This document shows, piece after piece, positions 1 through 8,575 of a stretch of 21,098 bases of DNA (positions are counted from its first letter, which is position 1; every line of letters begins with the position of its first letter). The translations under genes were made by a program, and so were the position numbers. This DNA comes from Isohypsibius dastychi (Eukaryota; Tardigrada; Eutardigrada; Parachela; Isohypsibiidae). Where the stretch lies: positions 1-21,098 of the forward strand of contig JAQIWT010000402.1 in assembly GCA_034696485.1 (NCBI GenBank), given 5' to 3'. The notes under the pieces were generated by a model that was not told the DNA's origin, made no database searches, and saw only the letters and a program-made list of their open reading frames with translations.

Positions 1-15
1 AAAACTTTATAGTTG

Positions 16-32
16 CCCCCCCCCCCCCCCCC
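16..32. repeat. poly(C) tract, 17 nt
   Basis: An uninterrupted run of 17 C preceded by GTTG. It lies about 170 bp upstream of the apyrase coding start. A similar TTTG-C15 run is found at 8196-8210 upstream of UBFD1, and a C11 run at 20762. Homopolymers of this length are also sequencing and assembly weak spots, so the exact length is uncertain. Confidence 0.9.
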
Positions 33-192
33 AACCCGGATCCACCACTGGAAAGGATTTATTCTCACTTTTATCCATTTGTTGTCTATATTTGAAGGCT
101 CATCATCAACTGTCTGTGAAAACAAGAATTTTGCGTGTTGTACTACAAATTTAAGTCCATATTTTCCTTGTTGATGGTTATCTTCGCTTGTG

Positions 193-1694
193 ATGGTTGT
201 GGAATCTGTTCCACAGATGGCCGATGAATCTGGGAATATCAACTCTGAAAAAGGTACCATTCCACCATCCCCTCTTATAAAATCGCAATATGATTCCACG
301 TATCCGTTGACAAGTCCAGTGACGAACCCAGATGGGACAGTCGAGTTCAGGATCGCCATTATTTCTGATCAAGACACCCGATCGAAGCATGGAGTGGAAC
401 ATGCAACTTGGATCAGTTATTTGAAACTGGGAAGTCTGACCATTAAAAAAGACTGGACCAGTGTTGCAGTTAAATGGGATACCAATTTGGTCAGCAGCAA
501 TATGGTGGAAGATGAAGCCCCAGGAACTGAACGCTCCGAAGCAGGACGGCCAGTATTTTCATCTTTTGCATTTGGAAATCGTGGAATGGAGCTGTCTACC
601 ATTTCTGTTTTTAATGGGAAATTTTACGCTTGCGAAGACCGGACTGGGATTATATTCCAGATTGTTGATAACATAGCGGTTCCATGGGTTATTTTGGCTG
701 ATGGTGACGGAATGCGCCAAAAAGGCAAGTTTTGCTGTTAGTCATCCAGTTTTCTGAAAATTGTTACTGGTTTGCTTTATTACATGAAATTTTCTATGAA
801 CTTTTGTTTCTGTGAACTCCATGAACTTTTTACGCATGGAGTATAGATTGTGCAATCCTCAATCTAACCATGAATTTTGATTTTTCTGGTTTATTTATGA
901 CAGCGTGAATTGCAGTGCGTTTCAATTTGTTTCGAAATAGGTTTCAAGAGTGAATGGTCGTTGGTCAAGGACGACCATCTGTACATAGGAAGCCACAGTG
1001 CAGATATAAAGACTCCCCACATTGACGGACCATCTGTCGAAGCGCCGCAACGTTGGGTAAGATCCTGGAGCAACCAGACATGTTTTACGAAGAAAGCTAA
1101 ATTAACAGGGAAACATGTGGAGGTTTTGCGTTTGACACATTCTATGAATTTTTCGATTTTACGATATTGCAGTACACATCTTATATGAACAGCAGTCTCA
1201 TTGTCTGATTTCGAATTTTTATTCGTCAGGTGAAAAAAGTATCGAAAGACGGCCTTGTTGAGCATGTTGATTGGAATCCAAAATGGGCAGCAATTGAGCG
1301 TCACCTCGGTATCTCACCACCAGGGTACATAATGACGGAAGCGGTGTTATGGTCCGAAGTGCGGAAGACATGGTACTTCCTGCCCCGACAAATCAGCCCA
1401 CAAAATTACTCCGAAGAGCGCCATCCATACACTTGCTCCAACCTGATGATAACTATCAATGAAAATTTCACCCAGTTCTCCAATATGACCATTGGAGAAC
1501 ATAACCCACTTTTTGGGTTCTCGGCTGCCCGCTTCGTACCTGGAACTGACGACACTGTGATAATCGCCCTGAGAGTGATGGAAATTGGCGAAAAGTTCTC
1601 GACTCGCGTGACTGTTTTTAATATATCTGGCACTGTGCTTCTAGCTGAAGAAGTGTTGGACGGAATTAAATATGAGGGCATAGAATTTATATAA
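193..1694 (+). CDS. CANT1: Soluble calcium-activated nucleotidase (apyrase), CANT1 family
   Basis: Hydrolyses nucleoside di- and triphosphates (UDP, GDP, UTP) in a Ca2+-dependent way; family members act in the ER/Golgi lumen or outside the cell. Three exons in phase: 193-724, 941-1056, 1230-1694, giving about 370 aa. Family landmarks in order are TYPLTSP, FRIAIISDQD, GNRGMELS followed by VFNGK, DRTG, VPWVILADGDG, FKSEW, YIGS, ISPPGY, WYFLPRQ, FGFSAARFVPGTDD and the invariant C-terminal KYEGIEFI. The core is full length. The N-terminus is uncertain: ATGs lie at 193 and 217, and a good acceptor (TTCCACAG) ends at 216. No signal anchor is encoded after either ATG, although family members usually have one, so an upstream exon outside the window is possible. 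Intron 1 starts with GC (AAG|GCAAGT). The first 20 codons resemble the start of UBFD1 further right. Confidence 0.9.
725..940 (+). other. GC-AG intron of the apyrase gene
   Basis: The donor reads AAG|GCAAGT and the acceptor TTCGAAATAG|GT. Splicing here joins the Lys-Gly codon pair to FKSEW, exactly as in the CANT1 family. No GT donor nearby restores the frame. The flanking bases match the strong consensus usually found at the minority GC-AG class of U2 introns. Confidence 0.8.
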
Positions 1695-1904
1695 AGAAAT
1701 CCTGGTAGAGAAGATACCGCGCTAGTTCGTTAAAAAATAATTAAGTTGCAACAAAGCTGGAAGGTTTGACAATTCCTGTACTGTACGAGACTCGTAACTT
1801 TTATCGAATCGGGTTGTTTGTCGCCGGTCCAAAGGTTACGCTCTGTTCCCGTTGAATATCGCGAAAATATAGTCCAAGGCTTTCGTCGTCCAATCGGAAA
1901 ATCG

Positions 1905-4267
1905 TCAGCTTTTCTTCACAGCTGGATCAGAAGTATAGTTATCCGCGTCCAACGAGAGAAACTCCATAGCGTTCCGGTGCAAAATATCAACCTGAAAATG
2001 AAACGGTGAAACATCCGAGCACAGAATTTAATCAGTTCAAACTTATCAAATTTACTCAGTTTAAACTCATCATAAGCCGGTCATGACCAGATCATAATCA
2101 GATTTCGGAAAGCAACAACAATTGAAAATATTTATTTCTGGGACGACCAATTCTAGCCAAATTTAGAAACAGGCAAAAAAACGTGTAAGAGTACCATTTT
2201 TCAAGTTCCGTTCTTATAAAAAAGCTAATAACAAAGTAGGTTGGTATTTTGAAAACCATTTCGAACTTCGTTGTAGCTAAAATTTCATTCACCCAAACCT
2301 CCAGAACGAAGTCTTCAATCAAACAAATAACTTCATCCAGAACTTAGAATTGGATCACATTTACCAGTTCCAAAATTTCGGCCATAGGTTTGTTTCGGAC
2401 AAAAACAGTACCTTCGTGTCATCGTCCAGGTCACTTTCTTCGACGAGCTTGCCAGGATGAGCTTCACCAAGCGGAAACGGATAATCGCTGCCGACGATGA
2501 CTCTATTTCCACCCAGTTTCTTCACCAGCAGTTTTAGACAATCTGGATCGTGAACCAAGGAATCTGCCCAAAATCGTCCGAGGAAATCAACAGGTGGAAT
2601 TTTGCAGGCGACGGCGCACAAATCAGGGCGACATTCAAAGCCATGCTGAATACGTCCGCAAGTGTACGGGAACGAACCGGCGCCATGAGCGAAGCACACC
2701 TGTTGAAACAATGGCCGTAACATGAAACCAGACCGAAAACAGTTGTTGCAATTCCGAGATCTCACTTTTAATCGAGGGAAAGCTTCGAAGACCCCACCGA
2801 AGATCATTGAAGAAATCGCCATAGTAGTTTCCGTTGGCATTTCTGAAAAAAAAACGTTACAGTTAAGATTTAGAAGACCTCAAAAACTGAACCAATCTGT
2901 GTCGGATTAAAAATAATGGCATGAAAATTTCTGAAAATTCGGACGAACCTATTAGCCAAGGAAACCAATATTTGCCCATCCGTGGCCCATTTTGCATATC
3001 CCAAGGGTGGACGAATATCGCGCAATCGAGTTCTTCAGCAGCCTGTGAAAATACGAGCGTAATGCACACCGGGTAAATGGGGTGATTATCCAAATCGGGT
3101 GATTATTCAGTTAATGTATATTCAAAGAGCTAGATTTGATGTAAAGAATTTTGTACTATAAATTTGATGAATTATAATTCTAACTGCGAAAAATGGGCGT
3201 AGTTCCGGCGCATCGAGGTCCCAGTTGCCGACATGACTTCCGATCTGAACACCGGGGAAATGCAGTTCCTCTTTGCATCTCCTCATTTCAGCGATTGAAG
3301 CTTTGGGATCTTGAAGTGGAACTGTCCCAAGGCCAATGAATCGATTAGGATAACGTGCTACACTTTCGGCAATATTGTCGTTGAGGAACTTCGCCAAATC
3401 GAGTGCATCTGCAGCTCGGGCCTGAAAAGAGTTGCAAACATCATGAGGAAATAATGAAATCAACGCTCAGTCATGAAGAACCTACATGTACATACTTAGG
3501 TAACGCTGTTGATTTAGGTTGTATTTCAATTTGGCTTCGAGGTAAAGAAAGATATTTACACATCTACTGTGATATGAAATACTGATATAATATGACTTCT
3601 AAAGTTGTCTAGAAATTTACTTACCAAAGAAAAATATTTTGAACAATCAATCTACCAACTGACTTTACAAGTACCGGAAATTATATCGCATTGATTTAGA
3701 AAACAAAAGCAGTGTGCGTTAGTTAGATGACCGAAACACCAAAAATGTAACTAATATTACCACACATTTTAATTAATTTATTATGTATGAAATATTAAAT
3801 AATTTTCGTCCACCACTTGTCCGAAATATGTGGATGTTGATAATCAGCGTTAAATAAATCTCATCAATCAGAACTTACCTAGAGTGAGCAATTTTTCGAC
3901 GACGAAGGTAAACGGATTCAAGTTTTTCACTCATTCATCGCTCACCCAGTAGCTAAACATAACCGGAACTGTTGAAAGCACTTGAATATCCACTCCAGTT
4001 TCATTCATGTCCCGAATGCGCGCATCCAAATCCCAGCAATTCTGTTCGACTTTTCTGAAGAATTTATTGTTTTGATACATGGACGCCGTCGTCGGAGAAT
4101 CATGTTCCATTCGAACCCATCCTCCATATCCATACTTCTGTAAATTGAAAGGGGATCGACGATTGTTCTCATAATTATCTGAAAAACTGCATTACCTGTT
4201 CTAGATCAGGCCAGGAGTGAGGCAGAATGTGGTTGTGGATATCCACTTTCAAATTCCGTCGTGACAT
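1905..4267 (-). CDS. ACMSD: 2-amino-3-carboxymuconate-6-semialdehyde decarboxylase (ACMSD)
   Basis: Decarboxylates ACMS to 2-aminomuconate semialdehyde, drawing tryptophan-derived carbon away from quinolinate and de novo NAD synthesis; a Zn-dependent amidohydrolase-superfamily enzyme. Seven exons on the minus strand: 4267-4196, 4137-3946, 3421-3185, 3042-2949, 2842-2766, 2699-2412, 1991-1905; every junction keeps phase and gives about 348 aa, close to the human protein. The metal and catalytic residues are all present and sit at a constant offset of five from the human numbering: H11 and H13 (DIHNH), H179 (FVHPWD), H229 (CFAHG) and D296 (SDYPFPLGE). Other family motifs are [39 protein letters not shown] and GKYWFPWL. 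The start is chosen at 4267 because it puts the HxH motif at the normal distance. It lies tail-to-tail with the apyrase, 210 bp apart, and 372 bp behind RPS3A on the same strand. Confidence 0.95.
1992..2411 (-). other. Last intron of ACMSD (420 nt)
   Basis: Donor GTACTG after ...DDDTK, acceptor TTTCATTTTCAG before VDILHRN. It holds a 17-nt direct repeat with two mismatches (2032-2048 and 2056-2072) and a 10-bp palindrome GGTCATGACC at 2079-2088. No convincing ORF or RNA gene is visible. Confidence 0.7.
3422..3945 (-). other. Intron 2 of ACMSD (524 nt)
   Basis: Donor GTGAGC after ...MFSYW, acceptor CTCTTTTCAG before ARAADALDL. It is the longest intron of this gene, AT-rich in its centre (around 3755-3810). 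No second gene or structured RNA was recognised in it. Confidence 0.7.
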
Positions 4268-4639
4268 CTCCGCGAAGTTCAGTTCCGAAATTCAAGATCA
4301 GTTCACCTTCCGATGCAACCGCAACTAACGAGAATTATGAAAAAGCCCTCAGAAATAAATCTCCGCATTTCGCGCACCGCTGAAGGGCACACGCTAAATT
4401 AAGACAAGACAGCTTGAAACCAATTGCGTTCTTATTTAGGTTCAAATCCAGCCCTGCTTCGAAAAAATGGTTCAAATTGTCTGCCTACATTTCAAAGATT
4501 GAAATTTTCTCTCGAACTCCGCGATTTTTCCACCGTAAATACTATCGGTTTTGAAACAATGGATACAAGAAATCATGACCAGACAGAACTTTATTCTTTT
4601 CTGACCCGAGTTGGACATTCCGCGTTAAACAAAAACATT
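4268..4639. other. Intergenic stretch between RPS3A and ACMSD
   Basis: Contains the RPS3A 3' untranslated region with its polyadenylation signal at 4590-4595 and, to the left, the upstream region of ACMSD. A tRNA B-box-like string near 4439 was examined and rejected. Nothing else was recognised. Confidence 0.6.
4590..4595 (-). terminator. Polyadenylation signal of RPS3A
   Basis: AATAAA on the minus strand, about 45 nt after the RPS3A stop codon. This is a normal distance for a short ribosomal-protein 3' UTR. Confidence 0.7.
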
Positions 4640-6134
4640 TTAGACAGCTTCAAGAATGGGTGGTTCATAACCATCAGGTCTCTCAATAGCGATCCCCTCG
4701 TTATTTCCAGATACGACAGTCGCTCCCTTGGCACCTTCTCCGTGGAGCTCCAGAAGTTTGCTCACTAAACGAAAAAACGGTGATTAAGGTTAATAAAACA
4801 ACAGGACAGTACAACCCCTGAAATGACAAAAAACTCAATTTGCAAACAAAAACGGTCAACAAACCAAACTCAAAAAAACCAACGATATTATCTCAAGAAT
4901 AAATTTAACAAATCCCTTGGTTCTCGTTTCGGAAGTACAAATAGAAACCGAGAAACATTTTGCCAAAAAAAAATCAGCGTCGAAGATAGGAGCCAATCTA
5001 CTCACGTTCGAACTTGGGCTTCTTCATGACTTTGACTTTCCTCAAATAGACATCATGGAGAGGATAAACACCGTTGCAGGCCTTCTCGATGTCCTTGGCG
5101 ATCGAATCTGGCAGAAGTTTGTTGACAACATCCTACGATAAATTAAAATTTTAGGAATAAAGAACCACAACTTCGCCAAATCCATGGAGAACTGGTTTGA
5201 AAACATGAAACACAAATCAGGTAAATACGAAAGATTGCAAACAACCCAATTTTTTTTTTAGAAGTTAGTACCTTCAAATCCCCAGTGGAAATTTCCTTGG
5301 TGACGATTGCGGTCATCCGCTTGCGGATTTCTTTGATCTAAAACAGATAAGTTTTACTAAACGACAAATTAGAGCAATCCGGAAAACAAGGAATGAGAGG
5401 ACCCAGACCAGATCGCGGAAGATTCGCTCAACTCGTCTGGAAATAACCTTCCTACAAGTTAACGTACCTGAGAGTGTTGGGCATAAGCTGTTTTCCTCAT
5501 CGTGTTTCCACGTTTCTTGGTGAAAGCAATAACGAAAACTCGGAGCAAGAATCCATCAGTTGTCTTCACATCCACATGGGCTTCGATCAACGACTGCAAA
5601 CCAGTGAGAACGCTGCATTTTGAGTTGCAATCTTCAACATGAGTAAACAAACTAACCTGCCATTTCTTGACCATGGATCGAATTTTGTCGGTTGTCAAAG
5701 TCATCCCATGGAAATTTGTCAGAACCTGCTTTCCGCTGACATCTTCGGACATGAGACGGAACTTGCGAAAACCAACATCGTCCTTGTGAAGATCTGCTTG
5801 AGAAACTTCAAAAACACGGTTTTTGAGGCCTTCCGAGGCGATTTCTGGGAGAAAACAAATGAAGAACTGCTATAAAGCTTTTCAGGATAACAAATGGTTC
5901 TTACTGGTTCCTTGCGTTCGATTGACGATGGTCTTGCCAATATTACGTTCTTGGAACATAGCAGGAGCACGGACATCATACCAATCTTTGCGTGAGAAGG
6001 GATCGATACTGAAAACAACAAAAACTCAATTCAACTATTCGCGAAAAGAAAACACTCAGCTTCACTCACATCTTCTTCTTGCCACCTTTTCCCTTGCCTC
6101 CTTTCGCAAGACGCTTGTTTTTGCCCACAGCCAT
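4640..6134 (-). CDS. RPS3A: 40S ribosomal protein S3A (eS1)
   Basis: Structural protein of the small ribosomal subunit (eS1), near the mRNA exit site. Seven exons on the minus strand: 6134-6070, 6008-5905, 5844-5657, 5593-5468, 5337-5272, 5132-5006, 4764-4640; all junctions keep phase and give 266 aa, the usual family length. Hallmarks in order: [119 protein letters not shown] and the C-terminal RPDGYEPP. The wording is closer to arthropod and vertebrate forms than to C. elegans RPS-1. Introns are 60-241 nt; none shows a box C plus D pair, although vertebrate RPS3A introns carry a snoRNA. Transcribed divergently from the gene at 6554. Confidence 0.97.
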
Positions 6135-6553
6135 GTTGAATAAGATAATCCAGGAACAAGTGGGAAAAAGATGAAATCCGTCGAGTGAGAAGAAGAACCC
6201 GATCAAAACGTACAAGATTTTTGTTCAGGGTTTCCGATACAGGCCGGTCCACGTGAAAACGGAGGGACGGCTTGTTAATCGTATGCCCCCAGGAGCAAAA
6301 GCAGGTGGACGGCAGGAGATTTACTGTGTCAGCACCAAATAACTGTCGCTATTCAATGTGGGGGTCGAAAGATCTGCTGCAGGGGGCCTTGGTTGTGAAA
6401 ACAAAAATCAGCGAATGGCGAAGGCAGATGGCATCACGTGGCCACGTTCGAACATTGATTGATTTGCAGTGGTTCGTTGTTTCATTGTTTTGGTTTTCGA
6501 CCGAAGCCCAGTAAATTCTTTCGTAAAACGCTTGACGCAAGTTCTTTCAGATC
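6135..6553. promoter_or_regulatory. Shared divergent promoter region, RPS3A and the gene at 6554
   Basis: About 420 bp separate two start codons pointing away from each other, so the interval must hold both promoters. On the right, TTCTTTCAG ends 4 nt before the ATG at 6554 and could be a 5' UTR or spliced-leader acceptor. No TATA box was recognised. Confidence 0.5.
6162..6170 (-). promoter_or_regulatory. Probable TCT initiator / 5' TOP start of RPS3A
   Basis: Read on the minus strand the sequence is CAT-CTTTTTCCC, 28-36 nt before the RPS3A ATG. A C followed by a pyrimidine tract is the usual transcription start of ribosomal-protein genes in arthropods and vertebrates and gives a 5' TOP mRNA. 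There is no spliced-leader-like acceptor between it and the ATG. Assigned by pattern only. Confidence 0.4.
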
Positions 6554-7882
6554 ATGATGCAACGTCCTCCATTCCCGTCCAGTGGACAACCGCCCCAGAA
6601 TCCCGGAAATATGGCTTCGTCGTACTTCGACAATCCAATACAGCCTCCGCAGCCACCAGTGTTTCATCCGAGTCAAGGTGGAATTAGTTTCCCTTCTGGA
6701 GGACCATCTGGAACAGCTGGCTCTTTATCGTCGTCCTTGACTTTCACTCCATCCGGCAGCGTCAGTGGGCCCGCACCGTCTTTCAAAAATATCAAAGCTT
6801 CTGTGAAAACGCTCACCGAAAACTTCGAAAATGTCCTATCGGTAATCGGTGTAACAAAAACGATTCAGAATATTAATGTGCTCTGCTTAACTGTAAGGAC
6901 GGTTTTTTTCAGGACCAGTTCAAAACGGATGCAGCGTTTCTCCAGCATTACATCTTCACCAGTGAATCGAACGGACAAAATTCTGGGTAATTTCAGTTTT
7001 TCCAAAAACAACTTGGGCACGGAATATTTCGAAGAATGAGTAGCTATTCTAAAAGTTTGTAGTTGTGTTCAGAGTATAGCCGACCAGACACAACTTGTGT
7101 TGTGAATTTTCTTGTTTTGCCTGCAGATCCCTGATGGAAACAGATGCGGCTCCGAATTTAGAGCAAGAAGGAATTCCAGATGCCGAAATCCATGCATTAA
7201 TTCAAGAGCTACTCGAAGTGGTAAGTCTATGTATAACCCTTTGATTCAATTTCACCCTGAAACCCTGGTTTTATTCGATTTTTCGTGGATGTTTTTTGAG
7301 AGTGTACGTTTTATGGACTTCTGTGTTTTCAAAGTTTTTGTGTTTGCCGACTCTGGTGGTGGTCCTTCTCACGAATGTGCAGATTTCATCAATCCATAAT
7401 TATTTCAGTTCATCGGTGAAAAGTATAATGTTACGAATATTGTGTGACAAATTGTGAGGTATTGGAAATAAAGTTTGAAATCAATATTTGTAACTTTTAT
7501 AACAAAATCTATGCAATTTTGTCGTGACTACTTCTTTTTTATATCCTCAGGACGAAAACTTTTCTCGCATCCTTTTCTTCTTGGATGAGCAAAGGGTTTT
7601 TTGTGTTTTCAGAATGCCTTCAGTCAGACGGCAACACAAGCTTCCATGACAGCCAGATACATGCCCCAAACCGCGCCGTCGCACCTGGATCCTGCACTGG
7701 AACTGCCGCACAATCTTGATAACCCAACCCTGAGTGAAATCCAGCAAATGGCAACTATCCAGATTGGTGCTAGCAGAAAATATCGAAAGATCTTCTCCGA
7801 TCTGATCAGTGGAATTAGTGCAGCTGTCCAGCCTCCAACAGAGGCGGAAATGAACAAATTCTTGGAGGATTTTCGGTCATGA
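6554..7882 (+). CDS. Proline/glycine/serine-rich nuclear protein, possibly Mediator subunit 29
   Basis: Four exons in phase: 6554-6841, 6913-6986, 7127-7220, 7613-7882, giving 241 aa. Residues 1-75 are low-complexity (Pro, Gly, Ser, Gln), followed by predicted helices beginning FKNIKASVKTLTENFENVL, then IHALIQELLEV, then a loop with RYMPQTAPSHLDP and a final helix TLSEIQQMATIQIGASRKYR. This order (Pro-rich head, helical core, a Tyr-x-Pro loop and a last helix of the type Q-I-x-x-A) resembles Mediator tail subunit MED29/Intersex. The match is weak and by eye only. An acceptor-like CTTTCAG just before the ATG supports the chosen start; the downstream of the paired ATGs at 6557 is also possible. 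It would act in RNA polymerase II transcription if the assignment holds. Confidence 0.75.
7221..7612 (+). other. Last intron (392 nt) of the possible MED29 gene
   Basis: Donor GTAAGT, acceptor TGTGTTTTCAG. AT-rich. Short reading frames inside it have no recognisable product. No repeat or RNA gene seen. Confidence 0.6.
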
Positions 7883-8051
7883 TCTCAGTTTTACCAAATG
7901 ATGCTATCGACTTGAGAGACAGATGTTCTCGGATTTAATTCCACGTGTTTCGACGGGGTTTGTGGATATTTTTTTTATTCGCGAAGAATGCAAAATCTCT
8001 TGCAGTTTTGAGATACAGTAAACCGTGATATACACGTGATGTTTTACCTGT

Positions 8052-8061
8052 AATAAATAAA
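8052..8061 (+). terminator. Polyadenylation signal of the 6554-7882 gene
   Basis: Two overlapping AATAAA hexamers (AATAAATAAA), about 170 nt after the stop codon on the coding strand. Confidence 0.6.
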
Positions 8062-8195
8062 ACAAACGTGTAAATAGACTTGCTCCTTTTCAGCTGTACA
8101 TAGAGTGGCATTTCGTTGAGACAGTACGTATTTCGGAACAACCAGATCCGTAACTACAGTAAAATCAAGAACCCTTTGTTGCTTTGTTCTGTTTG

Positions 8196-8210
8196 CCCCC
8201 CCCCCCCCCC
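8196..8210. repeat. poly(C) tract, 15 nt
   Basis: Fifteen C preceded by GTTTG, about 365 bp upstream of the UBFD1 start codon. It parallels the C17 run upstream of the apyrase. Confidence 0.9.
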
Positions 8211-8250
8211 ATGAACGAAGGGGCTGGCACTGGCACGCATTCTCCGTTTT

Positions 8251-8272
8251 CTGGAATTAAATTTAATTCCAG
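8251..8272. repeat. Perfect 22-bp palindrome
   Basis: The half-site CTGGAATTAAA is followed immediately by its exact reverse complement. It lies in the UBFD1 upstream region, 41 bp after the poly(C) tract. It could be a dimeric transcription-factor site or simply a small hairpin; there is no direct evidence for either. Confidence 0.85.
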
Positions 8273-8575
8273 ATTTCAGCGCCAGACAACTCCATTCTGC
8301 AACTACTTATTTTCTTCGTCGTTTGTTCCAGTTTATAAGTTTTGCTTCATATTCAGAGCACCTCTCAGTGAGATAACCCACCCTTTTTCCAGGTTTGTGA
8401 AGCATTCCCAGTTCTGCTGTTCAGTGTAATGCAGGCATGTTATATTTTTGTTACACCGTTTCTGTCTGTAATTTTTCACAAAAATTTCAGTTTTGTACTT
8501 ATGACAGAAATTTTCCGGTTTGAAACACCATCTTTTAATTCCGGATTCTTTGTCCAGATTTGTCTTCTGCTTGTG

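Larger units (their letters stand above)
7883..8575. other. Intergenic stretch upstream of UBFD1
   Basis: Holds the 3' end of the preceding gene (polyadenylation signal near 8052), a poly(C) tract at 8196-8210, a perfect 22-bp palindrome at 8251-8272 and, just before the UBFD1 ATG, an acceptor-like TTTGTCCAG ending at 8557. A frame reading through the poly(C) is an artefact of that tract. Confidence 0.6.

Noticed and set aside
1818-2009. Plus-strand open frame of 63 codons
   Set aside because: It lies opposite the last coding exon of ACMSD and its 3' UTR, and has no recognisable similarity.
4436-4460. tRNA B-box-like string GGTTCAAATCC
   Set aside because: The T-arm stem does not pair, there is no A box at the right distance and no acceptor stem can be drawn; a chance match.
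4765-6069. Possible snoRNAs in the RPS3A introns
   Set aside because: Vertebrate RPS3A introns host a C/D snoRNA, but the introns here show no RTGATGA box paired with a CTGA box and terminal stem.
8184-8429. Open frame reading through the poly(C) tract
   Set aside because: The proline run comes from the C homopolymer, and the rest has no similarity, no splice signals and no conserved features.
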